From assembly GCA_946631075.1 (NCBI GenBank), contig CAMOZS010000023.1:1-14951 (forward strand): a stretch of DNA of 14,951 nucleotides, in the 5' to 3' direction. Source of the stretch: an uncultured Bacillota bacterium. Its GTDB lineage: Bacteria; Bacillota; Clostridia; Peptostreptococcales; Anaerovoracaceae. Of the stretch, positions 6,441-12,881 are shown in pieces (the stretch's first letter is position 1; each line of letters starts with the position of its first letter). The translations under genes and the position numbers were made by a program. The notes under the pieces were generated by a model, which was not told the origin of the DNA, ran no database searches, and was given only the letters and a program-made list of their open reading frames with translations.

Positions 6441-7279
6441 TAGCCCAGCTCATTGAATACATGCAGTATCCCTTCGTGGTCTACGCTATGGTCGTCGGCT
6501 GCCTGATCGCCCTGTGTTCATCCCTGCTGGGGGTGACCCTGGTGCTGAAGCGGTTCTCCTTTATCGGAGACGGACTGAGCCACGTTGCCTTCGGAGCCCT
6601 GGCCATCGCCAGCGTCCTGAAGATGAGCAACCAGATGCTCCTGATCCTCCCGATCACCATCATCAGCGCCGTCCTGCTGCTGAGGAGCGGCCAGAGACGC
6701 CAGATCAAGGGAGACGCTGCCCTGGCCATGATCTCCGTGGGAGCCCTGGCCTTCGGATACCTGATCATGAATGTTTTCTCCACATCCTCCAACCTGTCGG
6801 GGGATGTGTGCAGCACCCTGTTCGGATCCACCTCGATCCTGACCCTGACCGGTCAGCAGGTCGCCATGTGCGCTGGCCTGTCCATCGCGGTGATCATCCT
6901 GTATGTGCTGATGTATAATAAGATCTTTTCGGTGACCTTCGACGAGGATTTCGCCAGAGCCACCGGCACCAGAGCGGACCTGTACAATCTGATCATCGCC
7001 ATCGTGATCGCGGTCATCATCGTGGTGGCCATGAGTCTTGTGGGCGCCCTGCTGATCTCGGCCCTGGTCGTCTTCCCGGCCCTGTCCGCCATGCGGCTTG
7101 AGCGGAGCTTCCGGTCGGTGACCATATGCTCGGCCATCATCTCCGTGGTCTGCGCCCTCCTGGGGATCATCATCTCGATCCTGGCAGGGACTCCGGTAGG
7201 ATCCACCATCGTAGCCATCGATGTCCTGGCCTTCCTGGTCTGCTGGATCGCCGGGAAGGCAATCGGCAGGACTGCGTGA
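6437..7279 (+). CDS. Metal ABC transporter permease, ABC-3 (ZnuB/MntC) family
   Basis: This is a 280-residue integral membrane protein with about eight hydrophobic segments that forms the channel for the ATPase just upstream. Family features are the first helix followed by LLGVTLVLKRFSFIGDGLSH, the glycine- and serine-rich helices, and the conserved stretch MSLVGALLISALVVFPALSA late in the protein. ATG 6437 overlaps the upstream TGA as ATGA and has AAGGAGG at 6421-6427, nine bases before it. A longer version starting upstream is unlikely. The transported metal could be zinc, manganese, iron or, given larE next door, nickel or cobalt. The downstream gene begins 35 bases later in the same transcript. 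Confidence 0.9.
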   Translation: MIAQLIEYMQYPFVVYAMVVGCLIALCSSLLGVTLVLKRFSFIGDGLSHVAFGALAIASVLKMSNQMLLILPITIISAVLLLRSGQRRQIKGDAALAMISVGALAFGYLIMNVFSTSSNLSGDVCSTLFGSTSILTLTGQQVAMCAGLSIAVIILYVLMYNKIFSVTFDEDFARATGTRADLYNLIIAIVIAVIIVVAMSLVGALLISALVVFPALSAMRLERSFRSVTICSAIISVVCALLGIIISILAGTPVGSTIVAIDVLAFLVCWIAGKAIGRTA

Positions 7280-7313
7280 AGAAGGTATTTCTGAGAAAGG
7301 AAGGGAAGAAGTT

Positions 7314-8180
7314 TTGATTAAAAGGGAATTAGAGATTAAATATGAGAAACTGCAGGAAATCTTAAGAGAATGCGGCAGCGCGGCGGTAGCCTTTTCCAGC
7401 GGGGTGGATTCCACCTTTCTGCTGAAAGCGGCTCACGATACTCTGGGAGACAGGGTGCTGGCGGTCACGACCACGGCCCCGTATTTCCCCGGCCGGGAGT
7501 CGGAGGAGACCATGTCCTTCTGCCGGGAGCTGGGGATCCGCCATATCGTGGCGCCCTTTGACGGTCTTTCCATCCGGCAGATCCGGGATAATCCGCCGGA
7601 CCGGTGCTATCACTGCAAGAAGGCCCTGTTCGAGAATATGAAGCGGATCGCAGCAGCAGAGGGGTCCTATGTCCTCATGGAGGGATCCAACACCGACGAC
7701 GACGGGGATTACCGGCCGGGCCACATGGCCATACAGGAGCTGGGTATCCGCAGTCCTCTGCGGGAGGCCGGCCTTTCCAAGGAGGATATCCGTACCCTGT
7801 CCAGGGATCTGGGCCTTCCCACCTGGAACAAGCCATCCTTTGCCTGCCTGGCCTCCAGATTCCCCTATGGCGAGCGGATCAGCGAACCTAAACTGGCCAT
7901 GGTGGAAAAAGGGGAGGACTGGCTGCTGAGCCAGGGCTTCACCCAGATGCGGGTCAGGATCCACGAGACGGTCAGCGGTGATCTGATCGCCAGGATCGAG
8001 CTGCTGGAGGAGGATATACCGCGGCTTGCGGATGAGGGCTTCCGGAGCCGGATCAATGAGTATATGCAAAGGCTGGGCTTTTCCTATGTCTCCATGGACC
8101 TGGCGGGCTTTCAGAGCGGAAGACTGAACCAGGCCCTGGATCAGGATACCCTGAGCGGGGGCATGAAGGGACAGGACTAG
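7314..8180 (+). CDS. larE: LarE-type pyridinium-dicarboxylate sulfur transferase
   Basis: The 288-residue cytoplasmic PP-loop ATPase belongs to the LarE family, which adenylates the carboxylates of a nicotinate-derived precursor and inserts sulfur for the nickel-pincer cofactor of lactate racemase and related enzymes. The PP-loop SSGVDS is at residues 28-33, CYHCK at 98-102, EGSNTDD at 123-129, and PSFACLASRFPYG at 174-186 with Cys178 in the position of the sulfur-donor cysteine. Cys98 and Cys101 with Cys178 give a three-cysteine set. TTG 7314 is chosen because AAAGGAAGG (7296-7304) precedes it by nine bases and no in-frame ATG or GTG fits before the PP-loop. It lies in the metal ABC operon. 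larA, larB and larC are absent from the window; solitary larE genes are known, so the end product is not certain. Confidence 0.88.
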   Translation: MIKRELEIKYEKLQEILRECGSAAVAFSSGVDSTFLLKAAHDTLGDRVLAVTTTAPYFPGRESEETMSFCRELGIRHIVAPFDGLSIRQIRDNPPDRCYHCKKALFENMKRIAAAEGSYVLMEGSNTDDDGDYRPGHMAIQELGIRSPLREAGLSKEDIRTLSRDLGLPTWNKPSFACLASRFPYGERISEPKLAMVEKGEDWLLSQGFTQMRVRIHETVSGDLIARIELLEEDIPRLADEGFRSRINEYMQRLGFSYVSMDLAGFQSGRLNQALDQDTLSGGMKGQD

Positions 8181-8182
8181 GT

Positions 8183-8211
8183 TTGCCAGCCAGTTGCTTT
8201 TTTGTTACAAT
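8183..8211 (+). promoter_or_regulatory. Promoter of queD-folE2
   Basis: TTGCCA (8183-8188) and TACAAT (8206-8211) are 17 bases apart, and TGT just before the -10 adds the TGn extension. The -35 begins three bases after the larE stop codon. I see no hairpin terminator for larE, so read-through from larE is also possible. Confidence 0.68.
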
Positions 8212-8246
8212 ATAGCGTAGGTTTACGGAAAGAGAAAGGAAGCTCT

Positions 8247-8609
8247 ATGATCCTGATCAAGGAATTCGAATTCGACGCGGCCCACAACCTGATCCATTAT
8301 CACGGCAAGTGCGAGCGCCTGCATGGGCATACCTACAAGCTGGTCGTTAAGCTGGAAGGGGTAAGGGGTCCGGAGGACATGATCTATGATTTCACCCAGC
8401 TGAAGAAGCTGGTCAAGGAAGAGGTCCTGGAGGAGTTCGATCATCATTACATCAATGATTTCATTGAGCAGCCGACGGCTGAGAACATCGCCATATATAT
8501 CTGGAACAAGCTGGAGCCCCTGGTGCGTACGGACAACGCCCGGCTCTGCGAGATCGAGGTATGGGAGACTAAGACTTCCGGTATCATCTATCGGGGTGAG
8601 GAGGCTTAA
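8247..8609 (+). CDS. queD: 6-carboxy-5,6,7,8-tetrahydropterin synthase (QueD)
   Basis: The 120-residue enzyme converts 7,8-dihydroneopterin triphosphate to 6-carboxytetrahydropterin, the second step toward the modified tRNA base queuosine. The zinc ligands His13, His26 and His28 and the catalytic Cys22 are visible in DAAHNL and CERLHGHTY. The CxxxHGH spacing marks QueD proper, as opposed to the folate-pathway PTPS-III variant that has glutamate at the cysteine position. The FDHHYIND block near residues 67-74 carries the catalytic Asp/His pair. ATG 8247 has AGGA (8237-8240) six bases upstream. The gene abuts folE2 with no gap, and folE2 makes its substrate. queC, queE and queF are not in the window. 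Confidence 0.93.
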   Translation: MILIKEFEFDAAHNLIHYHGKCERLHGHTYKLVVKLEGVRGPEDMIYDFTQLKKLVKEEVLEEFDHHYINDFIEQPTAENIAIYIWNKLEPLVRTDNARLCEIEVWETKTSGIIYRGEEA

Positions 8610-9389
8610 ATGAAGGACGTTCAGAACGAGAAGGATACCAGGAATATCTATCTTCATCAGGTGGGCATCCGGGATCTCAAGTATCCGGTGGTGATCCGCA
8701 ACGGAGAAGGGGAGACCTTCCCCGTGACGGCGAAGATCAGTCTGTCTGTGGATCTGGAAGCAGAGCAGAAGGGGACCCACATGTCCCGGTTCGTGGAAGT
8801 GCTGACCCAGTACAACCAGATGGATCTGCCGACCATCCGCCAGCTTTTGCTTGCCATGCGTGAGAGGCTGGAGGCCCGGAACAGCTTTTGCTGCTTTGAG
8901 TTCGACTATTATATCTGGAAGAAATCTCCGGTGACCGGCAGGGAATCCTACCTGGCTCTGGAGGTGGAATACAAGGGGGCCCTGCGGGACGATGAGCTGG
9001 ATTTCCAGATGACCGTCCGCACACCGGTCACCACTCTCTGTCCCTGCTCCAAGGAGATCTCCGATTATTCCGCCCACAATCAGCGGGCCATCGTGTCCAT
9101 CACGATCCGGACCAACCAGTACATCTGGATCGAAGACATATCTAGGATCGCGGAGACCGCGGCTTCCTGTCCGGTCTATTCCCTCCTGAAGCGGCCGGAT
9201 GAGAAGTATGTCACGGAGTACGCCTATGATCATCCCAAGTTCGTGGAGGATGTGGCCCGTGACGCCAAGCTTATGATCGATGAGATGGAGGAGATGGAAG
9301 GCGTCGAGTCCTATGTGATCGAGGTCGAAAGTCTGGAGAGCATACACAATCACTCTGCCTACGCCAAGGTAGAGGGGATTCGGGTATAA
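8610..9389 (+). CDS. folE2: GTP cyclohydrolase IB (FolE2)
   Basis: The 259-residue enzyme converts GTP to 7,8-dihydroneopterin triphosphate, the entry compound for queuosine and folate. Family marks are KGTHMSRF at residues 54-61, the metal-site motif CPCSKEIS at 144-151, SAHNQR at 154-159, and IHNHSAYA near the C-terminus. FolE2 is unrelated in sequence to the zinc-dependent FolE; it accepts several metals and in some bacteria is induced when zinc is short. GAGGAGG (8598-8604) gives a strong ribosome site five bases before ATG. Its place directly after queD points mainly to queuosine supply; a metal ABC transporter lies just upstream. Confidence 0.94.
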   Translation: MKDVQNEKDTRNIYLHQVGIRDLKYPVVIRNGEGETFPVTAKISLSVDLEAEQKGTHMSRFVEVLTQYNQMDLPTIRQLLLAMRERLEARNSFCCFEFDYYIWKKSPVTGRESYLALEVEYKGALRDDELDFQMTVRTPVTTLCPCSKEISDYSAHNQRAIVSITIRTNQYIWIEDISRIAETAASCPVYSLLKRPDEKYVTEYAYDHPKFVEDVARDAKLMIDEMEEMEGVESYVIEVESLESIHNHSAYAKVEGIRV

Positions 9390-9428
9390 ACGTACATTAT
9401 AGCTGGCACATGATGAAAGGAGATCAAG

Positions 9429-9668
9429 ATGGATCTGGTAAAGAAAATCGAAGAACTGAAGGACAAGGCAGAAGATGCTCTCGAGAAGACGGACATCGAC
9501 GACAAGCTGATGGCGAAAGCGGAGGAACTGAAGGACAAGGCGGAGGACGCCCTGGAGAAGACCGACATCGATGACAAGCTGAAGGCAAAGGCTAAGGATG
9601 CTCTGGATAAGACCGATGTCGATGAGAAGATCATGGAAAAGGCTAAGGAGATCAAAGAGAAGATCTGA
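9429..9668 (+). CDS. Small charged helical repeat protein, function unknown
   Basis: The 79-residue protein has a strong ribosome site (AAAGGAGA at 9416-9423, five bases before ATG), so expression is likely. It consists of a 24-residue unit ending ALEKTDIDDKL, present at residues 4-27 and 28-51, then a shortened copy KAKAKDALDKTDVDEKI (52-68) and a final MEKAKEIKEKI. Only nine amino-acid types occur (M, D, L, V, K, I, E, A, T). There is no Gly, Pro, Cys, aromatic residue, Arg, Gln, Asn, Ser or His, and 47 of 79 residues are charged (20 Lys, 27 Asp/Glu). It should form one or a few amphipathic helices. The pattern resembles LEA-like, apolipoprotein-like or small stress proteins, but I recognise no family. 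There is no signal peptide or membrane segment. It follows folE2 by 39 bases and is closed by a strong terminator. Confidence 0.8.
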   Translation: MDLVKKIEELKDKAEDALEKTDIDDKLMAKAEELKDKAEDALEKTDIDDKLKAKAKDALDKTDVDEKIMEKAKEIKEKI

Positions 9669-9698
9669 TCGCGATGATCAGAGAATGTCAGGATAATG

Positions 9699-9734
9699 AA
9701 CTGTCTCTGCCTCCGGCGGGACAGTTTGTTTTTT
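9699..9734 (+). terminator. Intrinsic terminator after the small helical protein
   Basis: AACTGTC (9699-9705) pairs with GACAGTT (9720-9726), and CTGCC (9707-9711) with GGCGG (9715-9719) including one T-G pair, with one bulged T and a three-base loop. TTTGTTTTTT follows. It ends only 22 bases before the EcsC gene, so it may act as an attenuator between the two genes. Confidence 0.82.
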
Positions 9735-9755
9735 GCGGGAGAATTTGGAGCATAG

Positions 9756-10643
9756 ATGAACGAAAAGGAAATCAGACGGGAGCTTAGAAAGGTGCGTCAC
9801 AGGGAGGCGGAGCTGCTGGCCCGCAGCCGCTTTTCCAAGGGGATCAACCTGGAAAGTCTCCTGAACAAATACATACCGGATACCCTGGAGAATACCCTTC
9901 ATACTGCCTACCGGGAGGCCTTCCGGCTGATTTTTGATAAGGGGACCGGGGTCATCGGCAAGACCTTCAACGAGGACAAGGCCCGGTCCAGCAAGGGATC
10001 GGAAGCGGAAGCCCAGAAGCAGTGGATGACCGATATCCTCCTGACCAGTGTGGAGGGCGCGGGCCTGGGCCTGATCGGGGTAGGACTGCCGGATATCGCT
10101 GTCTTTACCGGGATGCTGCTGCGTTCGGTCTATCAGACAGCTGCCAGCTATGATTTCGGCTATACGAGCAAGACGGAGCAGGTCTTCATCCTGAAGCTGA
10201 TCGAGGGCGCCCTGGCCAGAGGCCGGCAGGCCGAGGAGGTGAGCTCTGAGGTGGACGCCCTTATGCGGAAGATCGACACGGAGGACTACTCCTATTACGG
10301 GAACATCAACAAGCAGATCGAGGCGGCGGCCAAGGCTCTTTCGGATGAGACCCTGTACCTGAAATTCGTGCAGACCATTCCCATCGTAGGCGTGGCCGGA
10401 GGCCTGTCCAATCCCATCTATCTGAACAAGATCAAGAACTACGCGGACGTCAAGTACCGCAAGCGCCGGCTGCTCATCCGCCAGAGGAAGGCGGCCGCGG
10501 CCCGGGGCCGGAAGGAGATAGAGGCGCCGGAGTCAGAGAAGCCGGAAGCGGAGAGACCGGAGGTTGAGAAGCCGGAAGCAGAGAAACCGGCACCGAAGAG
10601 ACCGCTGCAGATCTCTGTGTATGACGGGGAGGAAGATGCGTAA
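9756..10643 (+). CDS. EcsC family protein with a proline/glutamate-rich tail
   Basis: The 295-residue protein matches the EcsC family. The segment GLGLIGVGLPDIAVFTGMLL (residues 103-122) followed by RSVYQTAASYDFGY, the block EQVFILKLIEGAL (141-153), and FVQTIPIVGVAGGLSNPIYLNKI (204-226) are its recognisable core, with moderately hydrophobic helices that suggest peripheral or partial membrane contact. In Bacillus, EcsC is encoded with the ABC transporter EcsAB, but its biochemical role is unclear and no ecsA/ecsB is present here. After a Lys/Arg-rich stretch (233-253) the C-terminus carries four pentapeptides of the EKPEA type (261-280), probably disordered. TTGGAG at 9745-9750 lies five bases before ATG. 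No separate promoter is evident in the 22 bases after the upstream terminator. Confidence 0.82.
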   Translation: MNEKEIRRELRKVRHREAELLARSRFSKGINLESLLNKYIPDTLENTLHTAYREAFRLIFDKGTGVIGKTFNEDKARSSKGSEAEAQKQWMTDILLTSVEGAGLGLIGVGLPDIAVFTGMLLRSVYQTAASYDFGYTSKTEQVFILKLIEGALARGRQAEEVSSEVDALMRKIDTEDYSYYGNINKQIEAAAKALSDETLYLKFVQTIPIVGVAGGLSNPIYLNKIKNYADVKYRKRRLLIRQRKAAAARGRKEIEAPESEKPEAERPEVEKPEAEKPAPKRPLQISVYDGEEDA

Positions 10644-10661
10644 ACGCATAAAGAAGATCTG

Positions 10662-10676
10662 TCTGTTGTATACAGA
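10662..10676. promoter_or_regulatory. Inverted repeat, possible operator upstream of the ion transporter
   Basis: TCTGT-TGTAT-ACAGA is a perfect 5+5 dyad with a 5-base centre, which also contains the palindrome TGTATACA (10667-10674). It lies 15 bases upstream of the -35 of the next promoter. There is no T-run after it, so it is not a terminator. A repressor or activator site is possible; chance is not excluded. Confidence 0.25.
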
Positions 10677-10691
10677 ATCCTAAAATAGTTC

Positions 10692-10721
10692 TTGATTCGT
10701 GGCCAAGTTATATGTCATACT
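10692..10721 (+). promoter_or_regulatory. Promoter of the ArsB/NhaD-type transporter
   Basis: TTGATT (10692-10697) and CATACT (10716-10721) are 18 bases apart, with TGT at 10713-10715 giving a TGn extension. The predicted start is about 10728, leaving a leader of about 50 bases that ends in AGAAGGAGAG. Confidence 0.5.
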
Positions 10722-10780
10722 ATAAGGACTGGTGTAAAACTAGAACTAAAGTATGAGGTAGAGTTTAGAAGGAGAGTACT

Positions 10781-12061
10781 ATGACAGCAACACAAATCAT
10801 TGCGCTTGCTATCTTCGTGGCAGTCATCGCGGTCATCGTGTCCGAGAAACTGCACAGAGCAGCCTGCGCCCTGATCGGCGCCATGTTATTGGTGCTGATC
10901 GGCATCCTGGAACCGAAGGAGGCGCTGGGCTTTATTGACTTCAATACCATCGGCGTACTGATCGGTATGATGATGTTCGTCGCGGTAGTCAAGAATTCGG
11001 GTCTGTTCGAGTTCCTGGCCGTCAAATCGGCAAAGATCGCCAAAGGCAATCCCTGGCGGATCATGATCGCATTCATGATCATTACCGCGGTGCTTTCAGC
11101 ATTCCTGGATAATGTTACTACAGTCCTGCTGATCGGTCCCATGACCTTCAGCATCTGTCAGAAGCTGGAACTGAATCCGGTTCCCTTCCTGATGACCCAG
11201 ATCATTTCGTCCAACGTCGGCGGAACGGCGACCCTGATCGGTGACCCCCCGAACATCATGCTGGGAAGCGCGGCAGATATCAGCTTCCTCCAGTTCGTCA
11301 TGTATGACGGTCCCATCGTTCTCATCACTATGGTCGCGACCATATTCGCGTTCAAGTTCATCTATAAGAAGGGCCTGTCTGTCTCTCCGGAGAAGATGGA
11401 GCTGATCATGCAGATGGATGAGGGCGAGATGATCAAAGACCGGATCCTCTTCATCAAGAGCGTCATCATGATCTTCCTGGTAGCCCTGGCATTCCTGCTC
11501 CACGACACTCTGGAGCTGAAGACCAGCATCATCGCGCTGTCCTGCGCGGCCCTGATGATCATGATCGGAGGACAGGACGTGGAAGAGACCGTTCACGATG
11601 TTGAATGGCCGACGATCGTATTCTTCGCCTTCCTGTTCATCGTGGTCGGAGGCCTGGAGAAGGTCGGCCTGATCCACATGCTGGCAGAGACCCTGATCAA
11701 CGCGACCGGAACACACTATGTCGTTCTGATGATCGTCATCCTGTGGGTATCCGCGATCTGCTCCGCAGTTCTGGACAACATCCCGTTCGTAGCGACCCTG
11801 ATCCCGCTGATCCTGACCATGGAGGCAGAGGGGATCGACGTATGGCCTCTCTGGTGGGCGGTTTCCATCGGTGCCTGCTTCGGCGGCAACGGTACCATCA
11901 TCGGCGCGTCCGCAAACGTCGTCCTGACCGGTATCGCAGGCAGAAGAGGTTACCCGATCACATTCGTTCAGTTCCTGAAGATCGGCGCTCCGATGATGCT
12001 TCTGTCCATCGTGCTGGCGACCGGCTATCTGCTGGTCCTGTTCGGCGGATACTGGGATTAG
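10781..12061 (+). CDS. ArsB/NhaD family ion transporter
   Basis: This 426-residue, roughly 11- to 12-helix inner-membrane protein belongs to the ion-transporter superfamily that includes NhaD sodium/proton antiporters, ArsB and the P-protein. The protein shows the two-fold internal repeat of the fold: SAFLDNVTT (106-114) and GGTATLIGDPPNIM (147-160) in the first half, and SAVLDNIPF (328-336) and GGNGTIIGASAN (368-379) in the second. These re-entrant motifs bind the transported ion. A charged cytoplasmic loop (about 197-222) separates the halves. AAGGAG lies close before ATG 10781. It is a single-gene unit with its own promoter and terminator. Without an arsR or arsenate reductase gene nearby, sodium/proton exchange or anion transport is as likely as arsenite export; I cannot choose. 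Confidence 0.88.
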   Translation: MTATQIIALAIFVAVIAVIVSEKLHRAACALIGAMLLVLIGILEPKEALGFIDFNTIGVLIGMMMFVAVVKNSGLFEFLAVKSAKIAKGNPWRIMIAFMIITAVLSAFLDNVTTVLLIGPMTFSICQKLELNPVPFLMTQIISSNVGGTATLIGDPPNIMLGSAADISFLQFVMYDGPIVLITMVATIFAFKFIYKKGLSVSPEKMELIMQMDEGEMIKDRILFIKSVIMIFLVALAFLLHDTLELKTSIIALSCAALMIMIGGQDVEETVHDVEWPTIVFFAFLFIVVGGLEKVGLIHMLAETLINATGTHYVVLMIVILWVSAICSAVLDNIPFVATLIPLILTMEAEGIDVWPLWWAVSIGACFGGNGTIIGASANVVLTGIAGRRGYPITFVQFLKIGAPMMLLSIVLATGYLLVLFGGYWD

Positions 12062-12100
12062 TCCCTGGGCAGCCTGAAGGCGCATATAAACGTAAGATCG

Positions 12101-12134
12101 AAAGGGGAATTGTCATTGACAATTCCCCTTTTTT
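12101..12134 (+). terminator. Intrinsic terminator after the ion transporter
   Basis: AAAGGGGAATTGTCA (12101-12115) and TGACAATTCCCCTTT (12117-12131) are perfect 15-base complements around a single T, and the T-run extends to 12134. The innermost pairs must open to form a loop. The A-run on the left lets it work in both directions. Confidence 0.9.
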
Positions 12135-12161
12135 GTACGATATTAGTATTGTAAATATATA
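12133..12161 (+). promoter_or_regulatory. Promoter of the MBL hydrolase-acyl-CoA synthetase unit
   Basis: TTGTAC (12133-12138) and TATATA (12156-12161) are 17 bases apart in a very AT-rich stretch. The -35 overlaps the last bases of the preceding terminator. Several other AT hexamers nearby could also serve as the -10. Confidence 0.5.
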
Positions 12162-12185
12162 TAAAAAACAGTCGGGGAGCAGACC

Positions 12186-12851
12186 ATGATCAGAGAAATA
12201 ACGATCAATACACACAGCAGCATCCGGATCCAGGGAGATCAGGTCATCTACTTTGATCCCTTCCAGATCACCGAAGAGACCCATGACGCGGATGTTATTT
12301 TTATCACCCACGACCATCATGATCACTTCGAGCCCGCCTCCATCGAGAAGATCCTGAAGGATGACACCATGATGGTCATTCCCAGGACCTGCTTTGAGGC
12401 CTGGACCAGCTCCGGCCTGATCGTGACCCAGGTGATCCAGCTGGATCCCGAGGAGAAGATCGACATGGGCGAGCTTCAGATCGAGACTGTTCCGGCTTAC
12501 AACAATCTCAAGCCCTTCCATCCGAGGAGGAAAGGCTGGCTGGGCTATCTGGTCACGCTGGAGGGACGGAGAATCTATGTTGCCGGAGATACGGATGTGA
12601 CCGATGAGAACCGTCAGATCCGCTGCGACATCGCCTTTGTCCCCGTAGGCGGCAAATTCACCATGAATGCCGCAAAGGCTGCGGAACTGGTCAACGAGAT
12701 CGAGCCTGAGATCGCCGTTCCGACCCATTACGGGAATATCGTCGGCAAGGAGACCGACGGCAGCGATTTCAAGGAAGCCGTGAAGGACGGGATCCGTGTC
12801 TCACTGCTGATCCGGCCGGAAGAGACTCCGGACAAGGATGAAGAAGAATAA
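12186..12851 (+). CDS. MBL-fold metal-dependent hydrolase, substrate unknown
   Basis: This is a 221-residue cytoplasmic protein of the metallo-beta-lactamase superfamily. The metal-binding signature HDHHDH is at residues 42-47 (His42, His44, Asp46, His47), with VAGDTD at 132-137 (Asp135 as bridging ligand) and PTHYGN at 179-184 (His181). The short length and the order of motifs resemble the UPF0173/UlaG-like branch of small MBL hydrolases, whose substrates are mostly unknown. The C-terminus ends in an acidic tail (PDKDEEE). GGGGAG (12174-12179) lies six bases before ATG. The acyl-CoA synthetase follows after 30 bases, so the two are probably co-transcribed; a thioesterase- or lactone-type role linked to acyl metabolism is possible but only a guess. 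Confidence 0.85.
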   Translation: MIREITINTHSSIRIQGDQVIYFDPFQITEETHDADVIFITHDHHDHFEPASIEKILKDDTMMVIPRTCFEAWTSSGLIVTQVIQLDPEEKIDMGELQIETVPAYNNLKPFHPRRKGWLGYLVTLEGRRIYVAGDTDVTDENRQIRCDIAFVPVGGKFTMNAAKAAELVNEIEPEIAVPTHYGNIVGKETDGSDFKEAVKDGIRVSLLIRPEETPDKDEEE

Positions 12852-12881
12852 TAAATCTTATAGAAATGGAGATATACTTAA

